Shown: piece by piece, positions 43,613 through 52,923 of the stretch
Position numbering within the stretch: the first letter of the stretch is position 1
How the letters are laid out: every line of letters starts with the position of its first letter
From: a bacterium
Lineage (GTDB): Bacteria > Pseudomonadota > Alphaproteobacteria > Caulobacterales > Hyphomonadaceae
Direction of reading: 5' to 3'
Length of the DNA: 64,000 nucleotides
Assembly (NCBI GenBank): GCA_016125045.1
Contig: WGML01000004.1
Span: 124,001 to 188,000, forward strand
The notes under the pieces: model-generated
What the model saw: the letters and a program-made list of their open reading frames with translations, nothing else
What the model was told of the DNA's origin: nothing
Databases searched by the model: none
Program-made: the position numbers and the translations under genes

Positions 43613-44557
43613 ATGCTGAGCAATGAGGTGAAGGCCCGTTTCGAGGACATCGCCGCGACCGGCAAGGTCGACGCCGCGGCGCTCGGCGCCCGCGCCAAGG
43701 CCGGCGACGTCGCCGCCGCCGCCGATCTCGCCGCCGTGTTCGCCCGCGTGGGCTTCATCGAGCCGGAACTGATCCGCGACGCCTACGACGCCGCCGCCGA
43801 CGGCTGGTTTGGAAACGAGGCGTCGCCGGTTGATCTCACACGCGGAACCGCGACCGCGCCCGCCGCCCTCTGGCGGGATTTCTGGGCCTTCATCGAGGAT
43901 GAGAGCCCGACCGACGCCGCCGGCTTCACCGTGCGGTCCGCCTCGCTCGGCGGACATCTCGACGACGCCTTCGCCGCGCGCGCCGCCGCCCATTCGCTGT
44001 CCTATCCGGGGGTGGCGGAGGCCGCCGCGCAGGGCTGGCCGGACAAGTTCCGCCTCGAAGACCTCGCTCGTTGCCCGAAGGATTCGCTCGGCGGCGCCTT
44101 TCACAGCCTGATCGTCGACAACGGGTTCGATCTGGAAGTCCTCGACCGCGACGCGCTCGGCCTCGCCAGCCTGCGTCCGCCGCTCGACTATCTCAACGTG
44201 CGGATCCTGCAGTGCCACGACCTCTGGCACATCATGGGCGGCTACCACACGACCGGCCTGCATGAGGTCGCGATCTCGGGCTTCCAGCTCGCCCAGTTCG
44301 GACACAACTATTCGGCCCAGTTCCTCTCGGTGGTCACCACCAAGTCGACGCTCGTCCGCCCGGAGGGCATGGCGCTGATGTTCGAGACCATCCTCTCGGC
44401 CTGGCGTCATGGCCGCGAGACCCCGCTGCTGCTCGGCGTCGACTGGGAAGCGATCTGGGATGCGCCGGTGGACGAGCTTCGCGCCCGTCTCGGGGTCAAG
44501 CCCTACGCGTCGCCTTTCCCGCCGAACCTGTTCGAGATGATGCGGGCGGCCGCCTGA
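43613..44557 (+). CDS. coq4: Coq4-family protein (ubiquinone biosynthesis)
   Basis: Starting at MLSNEVKARFEDIAATG (43613, GAGGAGAGG site) gives 314 residues. The Coq4 zinc motif is complete: HDLWHIMGGYHTTGLHEVAISGFQLAQFGHNYSAQF, with HDxxHx11E. In eukaryotes Coq4 is needed for ubiquinone assembly, and alphaproteobacterial versions are thought to take part likewise. Two small leader ORFs in the track are shadows. Confidence 0.85.
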   Translation: MLSNEVKARFEDIAATGKVDAAALGARAKAGDVAAAADLAAVFARVGFIEPELIRDAYDAAADGWFGNEASPVDLTRGTATAPAALWRDFWAFIEDESPTDAAGFTVRSASLGGHLDDAFAARAAAHSLSYPGVAEAAAQGWPDKFRLEDLARCPKDSLGGAFHSLIVDNGFDLEVLDRDALGLASLRPPLDYLNVRILQCHDLWHIMGGYHTTGLHEVAISGFQLAQFGHNYSAQFLSVVTTKSTLVRPEGMALMFETILSAWRHGRETPLLLGVDWEAIWDAPVDELRARLGVKPYASPFPPNLFEMMRAAA

Positions 44558-44662
44558 CCCCTCAACGTCGCCGCGCGCCCGTCGCCGGCGGCGCAAAGGC
44601 TTGCCGCCGGAGGCCGACGGAGCCACGATGGCGGTCCTCATCCGTTTCCTGAAGAGCTTCCC

Positions 44663-45346
44663 ATGAACGTATCCGAGGCCGTCGCCAGGCGCATCTCCAC
44701 CCGCGCCTTCCTGCCTGACCCGCTGTCCCGCGCCGATGTGTCCGCGCTTCTGGAGGCCGCCCAGCGCTCCCCCTCCGGCGGCAATGTGCAGCCATGGAAG
44801 GTCATCGCCGTCGCGGGCGAGGCCAGGGACGCGCTGATCGCGCTTGCGGCGTCCTCCCTCGCCGGCGACCCGAGGGCGGTGGTTGAGCTTGACCGGCCGA
44901 TCTATCCGCCGGACCTTCTGGAGATGGACCCCGTCTACGATCAGCGCCGCCGCCGCGTCGGCGAAATGATGTACGACATTCTCGATGTTCCGAAGACCGA
45001 CCGGGCGGGCCGTCTCGCCTGGTTCGCCAACAATTACCGCTTCTTCGGTGCGCCGGTCGGCCTCTTTTTCGTCATCGACAAGCGCATGGGCCACGGCCAG
45101 TGGGCGCACATGGGCATGTACATGCAGACGATCGCGCTGCTCGCCGAGGAGCGCGGCTGGGGCACCTGCATGCAGGAGTGCTGGGCGCGGCTTCGCGAAC
45201 AGCTGAACCGGCATTTCGAGCTTCCGGACAACGAGATGGTCTATTGCGGCATGTCGCTCGGGGTTCCCGACCGGACCCACAAGGTGAACTCCCTCTACGC
45301 CGAGCGCGCGCCGCAGGACGAGGTCGTGCGCTTCCTGGGCTTCTGA
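44663..45346 (+). CDS. Nitroreductase-family flavoprotein
   Basis: The 227-residue protein has the FMN-binding start MNVSEAVARRISTRAFLPDPLSRADVSALLEAAQRSPSGGNVQPWKVIAV, the central AWFANNYRFFGAPVGLFFVIDKRMG, and the WGTCMQECWARLREQLNRH segment, all as in the nitroreductase superfamily. Cofactor and hydride donor are family-level inferences. The next gene's ATG follows its TGA directly (tgaatg), so they are probably one unit. Confidence 0.87.
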   Translation: MNVSEAVARRISTRAFLPDPLSRADVSALLEAAQRSPSGGNVQPWKVIAVAGEARDALIALAASSLAGDPRAVVELDRPIYPPDLLEMDPVYDQRRRRVGEMMYDILDVPKTDRAGRLAWFANNYRFFGAPVGLFFVIDKRMGHGQWAHMGMYMQTIALLAEERGWGTCMQECWARLREQLNRHFELPDNEMVYCGMSLGVPDRTHKVNSLYAERAPQDEVVRFLGF

Positions 45347-46057
45347 ATGACGCCTGCCGCGCTCGCTGGCTTTTTCGGGCTCGCCCTCGTCGACAGCCTG
45401 AACCCGTCCGCCATCGCGGCGGTGATCCTGCTCGGATCGCAGCCGGGATTCGCGGGCAAGGCTGCGGTCTATGTGGCGGCGGTGTTCACCACCTATCTCT
45501 GCTTCGGGGTCGCGGCGCTGCTCGGCTTCTCGCTGGCGTGGACCGTGCTCGACACCACCGCCGGCCATGCCGTGCTCGCCCTCATCGGAGCGGCGATGCT
45601 CGCCTACGCCCTGTTTGCGAAACCTCCCGCAAGCCCTGCGGACGCCACTGAAATCCCGGCCGGCGGCGCAACCGCGACGGCGCCGCAGGACACGCTCGGC
45701 CTCCTTGCGGTCGCGGCCCTCGGCGTCGGCGTCACCTTCGCGGAACTGCCGACCGCCCTGCCATATGCCGGAGCGCTCGCGCTGCTGGTCGACGCCGGGG
45801 TCGGACCCGCGCAGTGGATTCCGCTCCTTCTGCTCTACAATCTCATCTTTGTTGCGCCGCCGACGCTCATCGCGATCCTCTATCTGGTGTTCGGGCGCGG
45901 GGCGAACGACCGGTTCCGGCGGTTCGCCGACTGGCTGAAGCGCCAGGCTACCGAAACCGTCCTTTGGCTCATGGGGATTGTCGGCTTTTTCCTGCTCGCG
46001 GATTCGGGCTTGAAGGTCGCGGCGGCAATGGGATGGATCACGCTCGGGGACGGCTGA
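45347..46057 (+). CDS. GAP/LysE-type integral membrane protein
   Basis: The 236-residue protein is hydrophobic with about six segments. LALVDSLNPSAIAAVILLGSQPG at the start (the DSxNP motif of the GAP/LysE/cadmium exporter group) and LGVGVTFAELPTALPYAGALALLVDAGVG in the second half, repeat-like, support the superfamily. A solute exported cannot be named. Its ATG follows the nitroreductase stop directly. Confidence 0.7.
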   Translation: MTPAALAGFFGLALVDSLNPSAIAAVILLGSQPGFAGKAAVYVAAVFTTYLCFGVAALLGFSLAWTVLDTTAGHAVLALIGAAMLAYALFAKPPASPADATEIPAGGATATAPQDTLGLLAVAALGVGVTFAELPTALPYAGALALLVDAGVGPAQWIPLLLLYNLIFVAPPTLIAILYLVFGRGANDRFRRFADWLKRQATETVLWLMGIVGFFLLADSGLKVAAAMGWITLGDG

Positions 46058-46106
46058 TGGCAAGGGCGCCATCGACACGCCCGCCGACGCGCAGTTAACT
46101 CGCGCC

Positions 46107-46886
46107 ATGAAAATCGCGACCTGGAACGTCAACTCCATCAACGCCCGCCTTCCGACCGTGAAGGAGGTGCTCGCCCGCGTCGACGCCGATGTCTGGTGCC
46201 TTCAGGAAATCAAGTGCGAGGACGCGAAATTCCCCCGCGCGGAGCTGGAGGATCTCGGCTTCAACCTCGCCGTCCATGGCCAGAAAACCTATAACGGCGT
46301 CGCCATCCTCTCAAAGCATCCGATCTCGGACATCGCGGTCGGCCTGCCGGGCGACGCCTCCGACGAACAATCGCGCTATCTGGAGGCCACGATCGAGACG
46401 GCGCGGCCGGCGCGCGTCGCCGCGATCTACCTGCCGAACGGCAATCCGCGCCCCGGCGAGAAATACGACTACAAGCTCGCCTTCATGGAGCGCCTCGTCA
46501 CCCGCGCGACGGACCTCCTCGCGGACGAGATCGCGACCGTCCTCGCCGGCGACTACAACTGCATCCCGACCGATGAGGACTGCTGGGACATCAATGTCTG
46601 GAAGGATGACGCGCTCGCCTTCAAGGAGACGCGCGCGCGGTTCCGCCAACTGCTCTGGCTCGGCTACACGGACGCCTTCATGTCGGCCGACGGGCGCAGC
46701 CACACCTACACCTTCTGGGACTATCAGGCGGGGGCCTGGGCGAAGGATCACGGCATCCGCATCGACCATCTCCTGCTGAGCCCCGAGGCGGCCGACCGGC
46801 TCCGCGGGGTGGACATCGCCCGCTTCGCGCGCGGGCTCGACAAGCCGTCCGACCACGTCCCCGTCACGGTCACGCTCGCGGCCTGA
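46107..46886 (+). CDS. xthA: Exodeoxyribonuclease III
   Basis: The 259-residue enzyme of the AP endonuclease/exonuclease III family repairs abasic sites. Motifs: MKIATWNVNSINARLP, LQEIKCEDAKFPRAEL (Glu metal ligand), NGVAILSKHP, YLPNGNP, LAGDYNCIPTDEDCWD, and the closing RIDHLLLSPEAADRL with KPSDHVPV. Metal-dependent catalysis in the cytoplasm. The gene is 50 bases after the GAP-type gene. Confidence 0.94.
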   Translation: MKIATWNVNSINARLPTVKEVLARVDADVWCLQEIKCEDAKFPRAELEDLGFNLAVHGQKTYNGVAILSKHPISDIAVGLPGDASDEQSRYLEATIETARPARVAAIYLPNGNPRPGEKYDYKLAFMERLVTRATDLLADEIATVLAGDYNCIPTDEDCWDINVWKDDALAFKETRARFRQLLWLGYTDAFMSADGRSHTYTFWDYQAGAWAKDHGIRIDHLLLSPEAADRLRGVDIARFARGLDKPSDHVPVTVTLAA

Positions 46887-47045
46887 AGCGGCGACTGAAC
46901 CGGCGCCGGATGTTTTTGGGTCGTCCCGTCAGAGCGGCGTCCGCCGCAATCCTGCCGCAAACTATCTTCGGCCCGCCTTGTTTCGGGCATTCGGCGGCCG
47001 GGATGGGCGGTCACACCCGCATCATTCTCTCCCCCGAAATGCCTC

Positions 47046-47073
47046 GCCCCGCGGTTCCGCCGCGGGGCTTTTT
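47046..47073 (+). terminator. Rho-independent terminator downstream of xthA
   Basis: GCCCCGCGG and CCGCGGGGC form a 9-bp GC stem around a five-base loop, followed by ttttt. It faces the plus strand, 160 bases after xthA. Confidence 0.75.
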
Positions 47074-47098
47074 CGTTTGGGGCGACCGCTCGCACGGC

Positions 47099-48112
47099 TC
47101 AGCGCTCGGTTTCGGCGTCCGTGTCTGCGCGGCGGAACCGCACCTCGTCCAGCAGCCTGAACAGGGCGAGAAAATCCTTGAGAATGGCGGCGACGCGCTC
47201 GGGATCGTCGAGCGGCTTGTAGAGCGAGCCCGGTTCGAACTGGTTCTTGCCCTCGACGGCCACCAGCATTTCCCCCTCCGCGAACGCGCAGCGCAGCTGC
47301 TTGCCGCGGAAGGCGGTCTCAAGATCGACCAGCCGCTGCATGAAATCCGGGGTCAGGAGATAGCGCGCCTCGATCTGATCGGTGGAATAGACCTCGAACG
47401 CCTTCTCGAACACCGGGTCCTCCAACCGCACCCGTTCGGCGGAGGTCTGGCCGAACTTCTGGCCGATCCCGGTCAGCATGTTGAACACGCCCGCGTCGCG
47501 GACGATCTTGGTCACGCCCTGGAAGGGACGCTCGAAATCAACGATCACGCACTGGCCCTTGAAGATCGTCACCCAGGTCGTCGTCGTGCGGCCCTTTGAA
47601 TCGGTGGACGTCCGCTTCTCCTCGAGGTGCGCTTCGAAGAACTCGAAGGCGAGGTCGTTGCGCACGCCCGTCATCCTGTCCTCGAACTTCGCCCGGTCCC
47701 AGGAGCCGATCAGCCCGAGGCTGCGGAAGTCGCTGATCCGCGGGCGCAGGCCCGGCTTCGCTTCGTAGGTGAGGTCGAACTGCGTCGCGATCGGCAGCAC
47801 CAGAAGCGCCTTCAGCTCCTTGCGCAGCGCATCGAACTTGCGTCCGCCGTAGGCGGCGAACAGCACAAACACGATCCCGCCGACGATCAGCCCGGCAAGC
47901 GATTTCGTGAACAGCCACACCAGCCCCGCGGCGATGACGCCGCCGAGCGCCCCTATGGCTCGGAATTTTCGCGCCTCGGACACCATCGCCTGGCGATCCG
48001 CCTCCCGCGCCTGCAAGGCCGGGGCGATCGCCGTTCGGTAGCGATCCCTGAAGAACGCGAATTCCTTCGGGACGCTGTCGAGCAGGTCCGATAGGGGGTC
48101 GCCTTGCGCCAT
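47099..48112 (-). CDS. DUF3137 domain-containing membrane protein
   Basis: Start MAQGDPLSDLLDSVPKEFAFFRDRY at 48112 gives 337 residues. Two adjacent hydrophobic segments (IGALGGVIAAGLVWLF and LAGLIVGGIVFVLFAAYG) are followed by the DUF3137 body: FEFFEAHLEEKRTSTDSKGRTTTTWVTIFKGQCVIVDFERPFQGVTKIV. Function unknown in the family. The track start 47 codons upstream runs through ilvD's end region and is rejected. Confidence 0.82.
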   Translation of the reverse strand: MAQGDPLSDLLDSVPKEFAFFRDRYRTAIAPALQAREADRQAMVSEARKFRAIGALGGVIAAGLVWLFTKSLAGLIVGGIVFVLFAAYGGRKFDALRKELKALLVLPIATQFDLTYEAKPGLRPRISDFRSLGLIGSWDRAKFEDRMTGVRNDLAFEFFEAHLEEKRTSTDSKGRTTTTWVTIFKGQCVIVDFERPFQGVTKIVRDAGVFNMLTGIGQKFGQTSAERVRLEDPVFEKAFEVYSTDQIEARYLLTPDFMQRLVDLETAFRGKQLRCAFAEGEMLVAVEGKNQFEPGSLYKPLDDPERVAAILKDFLALFRLLDEVRFRRADTDAETER

Positions 48113-48159
48113 CTTGTGTCCGCCCTTCGTCCGCGCCCGATTAGGGCCGCCGCCCGCCG

Positions 48160-49896
48160 TCAGATGTCCGCATAGACGTGCCGTTCGCCGGTGAAGCCCG
48201 GGTGCGTCACCGCGCCCTTGCTCGCCGGGCCGACGGCCTGCGCATACTTCCACAGCGCGCCGGAGCCGTAAGCCGTCACGCGCGGCTTCCAGCTCTTCCT
48301 GCGTTCGGCGAGTTCGGCTTCGGACACTTCAAGGTCGATCACGCCGGTCTCCGCATTGAGCGAGATCATGTCGCCATTGCGCACCAGCGCGATCGGGCCG
48401 CCATCCTGAGCCTCCGGCCCGACATGGCCGACGCAGAAGCCGCGCGTCGCACCGGAAAACCGTCCGTCGGTGATCAGCGCAACCTTGTCGCCCATGTCCT
48501 GGCCATAGATGGCCGCCGTCGTCGCCAGCATCTCCCGCATGCCGGGGCCGCCCTTGGGGCCTTCGTAGCGGATCACCAGAACCTCGCCGGCCTTGTAGTC
48601 CCGCCGCTCCACCGCCGCGAACGCCTGTTCTTCGCTGTCGAAGACGCGGGCCGGGCCGCGGAACACCTGGGTCTTGAGGCCCGCCACCTTGACGATGGCG
48701 CCCTCGGGCGCGAGCGATCCCTTCAGGCCCACCACGCCGCCGGTCGGCGAAAGCGGGTTGGACGCCGGCCGGATCACCTCCTGATCGTCTCGCCACACCA
48801 CCGAGGCGAGGTTTTCGCGCAGCGTCCTGCCGGTCGCGGTCATCACATCGCCATGCAGGAAGCCCGCATCGAGCAGGGTGCGCATCAGCATCGGCACGCC
48901 GCCGGCCTCGCCCATGGATTTGGCCACGAAGCGTCCGCCGGGCTTCAGGTCGGCGAGGTAGGGCGTGCGCCGCATGATCCTGCACACATCCTCCATGTCG
49001 AAGCTGACGCCGCACTCGTGCGCCATCGCCGGCAGGTGCAGCCCTCCATTGGTCGAGCCGCCGGTCGCCGCAATGATCACCGCGGCGTTCTCGAACGCCT
49101 CGCGCGTGCAGATGTCGCGCGGCCTGAGCCCCGTCCGCAGCAGATGCATCACCGCCTCGCCGGAGGCCCGCGCATACTGGTCGCGATCGAGATAGGGGGC
49201 CGGCAGCGCGGACGAGAGCGGCAGCGCCAGTCCGATCGCCTCCGACACGCAGGCCATGGTGTTCGCGGTGTACTGCCCGCCGCAGGCGCCGTCGCCCGGG
49301 CAGGCGCGTTTCTCCAGTTCGCAGAGCCGTTCGAGGCTCATCGCGCCGGCCGCGTGCGCGCCCACGCCTTCAAACACGTCCTGGACCGTCACCTCCCGGC
49401 CCTCGAACTCGCCCGGCAGGATCGATCCGCCATAGAGAAACACCGACGGCACGTTGAGACGCAGCATCGCCATCATCATGCCGGGCAGCGACTTGTCGCA
49501 ACCTGCGACGCCGACCAGCGCGTCATAGGAGTGCCCGCGCATCGTCAGCTCGACAGAGTCGGCGATCACCTCCCGCGACACGAGCGACGACCGCATCCCC
49601 TCATGGCCCATCGCGATCCCGTCCGTGACCGTGATCGTGCAGAATTCGCGCGGGGTGCCGCCCGCCGCCTTCACGCCCTCGGAGACGACATGCGCCTGGC
49701 GCATCAGCGTCGTGTTGCAGGGCGCGGCCTCGTTCCAGCAGGACGCGACGCCGACGAGCGGCTGTTCGATCTCGCGGGTGCCGAGGCCCATCGCGTAGAG
49801 ATACGACCGATGCGGCGCCTTGGACGGCCCCTCCGTGACATGCCGCGAAGGAAGGCGGGACTTGTCCCACGCGTGCGGACGTTTCGGATCGGACAT
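48160..49896 (-). CDS. ilvD: Dihydroxy-acid dehydratase
   Basis: The Fe-S enzyme dehydrates 2,3-dihydroxy-isovalerate and -methylvalerate in valine and isoleucine synthesis; 578 residues is normal. Cluster and active-site motifs: [56 protein letters not shown] and [23 protein letters not shown]. Start [23 protein letters not shown]. Upstream there is an 18-bp hairpin-type repeat (49963-49980). Confidence 0.95.
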   Translation of the reverse strand: MSDPKRPHAWDKSRLPSRHVTEGPSKAPHRSYLYAMGLGTREIEQPLVGVASCWNEAAPCNTTLMRQAHVVSEGVKAAGGTPREFCTITVTDGIAMGHEGMRSSLVSREVIADSVELTMRGHSYDALVGVAGCDKSLPGMMMAMLRLNVPSVFLYGGSILPGEFEGREVTVQDVFEGVGAHAAGAMSLERLCELEKRACPGDGACGGQYTANTMACVSEAIGLALPLSSALPAPYLDRDQYARASGEAVMHLLRTGLRPRDICTREAFENAAVIIAATGGSTNGGLHLPAMAHECGVSFDMEDVCRIMRRTPYLADLKPGGRFVAKSMGEAGGVPMLMRTLLDAGFLHGDVMTATGRTLRENLASVVWRDDQEVIRPASNPLSPTGGVVGLKGSLAPEGAIVKVAGLKTQVFRGPARVFDSEEQAFAAVERRDYKAGEVLVIRYEGPKGGPGMREMLATTAAIYGQDMGDKVALITDGRFSGATRGFCVGHVGPEAQDGGPIALVRNGDMISLNAETGVIDLEVSEAELAERRKSWKPRVTAYGSGALWKYAQAVGPASKGAVTHPGFTGERHVYADI

Positions 49897-49962
49897 CGTG
49901 CTCCCCTCGGCCTGCGGCGTTGCTCGCCATGCTGTTGCGCTGTTCGCGCTATACCACGCCGC

Positions 49963-49980
49963 ACGCCTTGCGTAAGGCGT
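49963..49980. promoter_or_regulatory. Inverted repeat ACGCCTT-GCGT-AAGGCGT upstream of ilvD
   Basis: Perfect 7-base arms with a four-base loop lie about 65 bases upstream of the ilvD start, next to a TATAGC box (minus strand). It may be an operator or a hairpin in the leader; the promoter boxes are weak. Confidence 0.35.
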
Positions 49981-50127
49981 TGCGTCCGAGGTCAGGCGGG
50001 GCGGTCAGGCGTCGCGCCTGACGCGAGCGTGATTGCCTGAATCAGCCCCCGGGCTTACGCTGCGTCTCAGGATACAGACCGGGCTGCGTTGCAACATCGA
50101 GCGCGCGCCCTCTTCGGGACACACGCC

Positions 50128-52074
50128 ATGCACCTGCTTCGCTCCAGACACGCGCTCGCCGCTGTTTTCATCGCCGCCGTCGCGATCTCCGCTCCGGCGT
50201 TCGCGCAAGGCGTCGCGCCGAGCAGTTTCGCGGGGCCGTTCAAGCCCGAAATGGGGCATGAGGACATCCCCAACCGCGAAGCCGATATCGCCGCCGCCCG
50301 CGCCGGCGCCGAAAAGCTCGGTCTCACGGGCGCATCTACGATCGCCACGGTCCTGCCGCGCAGTCCGCGTCTCGGCTTCCCTCTGAAGGAAGCCGCCGGG
50401 GTGAAGTCGTTCACCGCCTTCGGCATCTCCAACTATCTCGATCACAACAACGCTCAGGGCGCCCTGCAGGACTACACCTGCGGAACCCGCACCTATGACC
50501 TGCCGGACGGCTACGACCATGCCGGCATCGACTTCTTCACCGCGCCATTCCCGTGGACGACGATGGACGCCTCCAACGCCTTCGCGACCGCCGCCTATGC
50601 GGGCGTCGTCACCGCCGTTCGCTCGGGCGAGGCGGACCGCTCATGCGGCAACCTAAGCACGCTGCCGACGACGACCCAGCCCAACTTCGTCGCCATCCGT
50701 CAGGACGACGGCTACATGGCCTACTACTATCACTTCAAGCGGGACTCGATCCCCGCCGCCGTGACGGTCGGCGCGCGCGTCGCCAAGGGCGATGTGCTCG
50801 GCGTCATCGGCAGTTCGGGCTTCTCCTCCGGGCCGCATCTCCATTTCGAACTCCGCGACGAGCAGAACGTCGCGATCGATCCGATGTCCGGGACATGCAG
50901 CCCCGGCGCGCCCCTGTTCACGCACCAGTGGAATTTCCGCGACACGCGCGTCATGCGCATCGGCACCCACGGCGCCGCGCCGAACCTGCCGTCCGATTCC
51001 TGCGTCACCGAAACCCCGAACCTCAAGACCGTCTTCCAGCCCGGCGAGACCATCTTTGTCGCACCCTACATGCGCGATTTGCTTCCCGGCCAGACCGTCG
51101 CCGTGACGCTCTTCCGCCCGGACGGCTCAACCTACGGCCAAGCCTCCACGAACGCGAACATCCCCGAACCCTACGCCTGGGCCTATTATTACTGGTCGTG
51201 GAACCTGCCGACCAACGCGCCCGCGGGCACTTGGCGCGCCCGTGCGACGGTCGCGGGCGTCACCTATGAGCAGGCCTTCATCGTTGGGGCGGCGCCGGCG
51301 GCGTCCGGTCCGGTCTATGGCGCGACCCTGCCGGGCAGCCGCTCGGTGTCCATCGGCAATGTCGCAACGGCGTTCGCCACCATCCTCAACACCGGCGCGC
51401 AGGCGGTTCGCGGCTGCACGATCGCGCCGGCCGAGCCGATCGACGCAGATTTCTCCTTCCAGACCACCAACCCCTCCACCAATGCCCTTCAGGGCACGCG
51501 CGACCGCGCGGTCGACATCGCGGCGGGGGCGGCGCAGACCTTCCTCATCGCGATCACGCCGCGCACCGGCGCATCCGCCCAGGGGCTCGACCTGCCGTTC
51601 AAGTTCAACTGCCTCAATTCGGACGCCGCGCCGATCTTCGCGAACCTCAACACGCTGAAGCTCAGCTTCGAGGCGAACCCGGTCGCCGACGTGATCGCCC
51701 TCGCGGGGACTGTCGCGAATGACGGTCAGGTCCGCACCGGCACGCCCGCGGGCTCGGGCGCCTTCGTCGTCGCCGCAACCAATATCGGCGCGCCGGCCCA
51801 GCTCACGGTGACGCCGCGCAAGACCAGCGCCTCGATGGCCGGCAATCTCTTCGTCTGCGAAACCGTTCCGGCGACCGGCGCCTGCAAGGCCGGCCCGACC
51901 GCCAGCGTCACCCGCAGTTTCGCAACCGGCGAGAACACCACCTGGAGCGTCTTCCTTCAGGGCTCCGGAACGGCGATCCCCTTCGATCCGGCCAACAACC
52001 GGATCGCCGTCGAGTTCGAGGATGCAGGCTCGGTGTCTCGCGGCTCGACATCGGTCGCGGCGCGAACCGACTGA
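50128..52074 (+). CDS. Exported M23-family metallopeptidase with long C-terminal region
   Basis: Started at MHLLRSRHALAAVFIAAVAISAPAFAQG (50128) the protein has 648 residues and a Sec signal. The LytM/M23 zinc site is visible: DHAGIDFF (HxxxD) and SSGPHLHFELRDEQN (HxH), with GARVAKGDVLGVIGSSGFS between. These enzymes cut peptidoglycan cross-bridges or bacteriocin-like targets. About 350 residues follow without a recognised domain; they look beta-rich. Start before this Met in the track is rejected. Confidence 0.88.
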   Translation: MHLLRSRHALAAVFIAAVAISAPAFAQGVAPSSFAGPFKPEMGHEDIPNREADIAAARAGAEKLGLTGASTIATVLPRSPRLGFPLKEAAGVKSFTAFGISNYLDHNNAQGALQDYTCGTRTYDLPDGYDHAGIDFFTAPFPWTTMDASNAFATAAYAGVVTAVRSGEADRSCGNLSTLPTTTQPNFVAIRQDDGYMAYYYHFKRDSIPAAVTVGARVAKGDVLGVIGSSGFSSGPHLHFELRDEQNVAIDPMSGTCSPGAPLFTHQWNFRDTRVMRIGTHGAAPNLPSDSCVTETPNLKTVFQPGETIFVAPYMRDLLPGQTVAVTLFRPDGSTYGQASTNANIPEPYAWAYYYWSWNLPTNAPAGTWRARATVAGVTYEQAFIVGAAPAASGPVYGATLPGSRSVSIGNVATAFATILNTGAQAVRGCTIAPAEPIDADFSFQTTNPSTNALQGTRDRAVDIAAGAAQTFLIAITPRTGASAQGLDLPFKFNCLNSDAAPIFANLNTLKLSFEANPVADVIALAGTVANDGQVRTGTPAGSGAFVVAATNIGAPAQLTVTPRKTSASMAGNLFVCETVPATGACKAGPTASVTRSFATGENTTWSVFLQGSGTAIPFDPANNRIAVEFEDAGSVSRGSTSVAARTD

Positions 52075-52122
52075 CGCGGCGCAGCCGGCAGGGGCGGCGG
52101 GCAAGGAAGGGCGGCTCGCCCC

Positions 52123-52638
52123 TCAGGCCGCCATGGGTTTGAGGCGCACGGGGCCCACGCCCGCGATGAATGTCTCGGCGCGAAAGCCCGTCAGCCTCTG
52201 CGCGAACTCCACCATGAGCACAGGATAGGGGTCGACGTCCGGCGTGCGCTCCAGCCGTGTGTGGCCTGCCCGGAGGAGTTCGTCGAACCCTTCAGGCGTC
52301 TCGCCGTCAACGGTCGGCTCGCCCGGCGGGTCCGATGCCTGATGGACGATTGACCACACCACCTCGCCGCGATCCCACATCTGGAGACGGCTCGCCATCG
52401 TGTCGTCCGGGAACGTCGCGAGCAGCGCGTGTCCGTTCGCGGAGGCCGCCTTCAGCAGGTCAGGGTTTGCATCTTTCTGCCTGCGAAGCGCGATGATGTA
52501 CCAGTCGCCGGACGCGACGCCCGTCCAGCTGCTCTCGAAGAAATCGTCCGCCTCCGCAGTCTCACGCAGATTGAGAAGAGACAAAAATTCCGCCTTGCGG
52601 CCAGCTTCAACACCGACCCAGACAATCGACCATACCAT
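52123..52638 (-). CDS. Hypothetical protein
   Basis: The 171-residue frame starts MVWSIVWVGVEAGRKAEFLSLLNLRETAEADDFFESSWTG and ends with a YPVLMVEFAQRLTGFRAETFIAGVGPV segment. No signal, membrane span or known family is seen. Both M23 peptidase and serS neighbours are unrelated. Base use is slightly less GC-rich than that of flanking housekeeping genes. Confidence 0.6.
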   Translation of the reverse strand: MVWSIVWVGVEAGRKAEFLSLLNLRETAEADDFFESSWTGVASGDWYIIALRRQKDANPDLLKAASANGHALLATFPDDTMASRLQMWDRGEVVWSIVHQASDPPGEPTVDGETPEGFDELLRAGHTRLERTPDVDPYPVLMVEFAQRLTGFRAETFIAGVGPVRLKPMAA

Positions 52639-52923
52639 GGTGCGACTCCCGGTTTCTAAAGTTAACGATGTATCGGAACGCCACCATCACGCGGAGCCCT
52701 ACGATGACTCCGATTACGGTGGGTGTAGCGCTTCAGATGACTTGAGCAATGGTCGCCGGTCGAAAATCTCGATTACAAATGACGCGCCGACATAATATCT
52801 AGTTGGTCGCAGGGTTAACCCTAATGTACATCAAGAATTGTCCGCATTTTCTGAATCGTGTTCGGGCAATACATTGATCTTGGGGCCGTCTCCGCCAAAG
52901 CCGCCTCCGGCCACGGGCTATCG
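52639..52923. other. Intergenic stretch of 285 bases, relatively AT-rich
   Basis: It holds an AT-rich part (52740-52850) with a perfect palindrome gggttaaccc (52812-52821) and TTAAC half-sites. I find no gene here; the ORFs across it run through serS or the hypothetical gene. Confidence 0.5.

Noticed and set aside
43373-46141. 922-residue minus-strand ORF across coq4, the nitroreductase and the GAP-type gene
   Set aside because: It is antisense to three recognised genes and has low-complexity Arg/Glu/Gly-rich composition; a GC-rich shadow frame.
48178-50040. 620-residue plus-strand ORF across ilvD
   Set aside because: Antisense shadow of ilvD, whose motifs are all intact.
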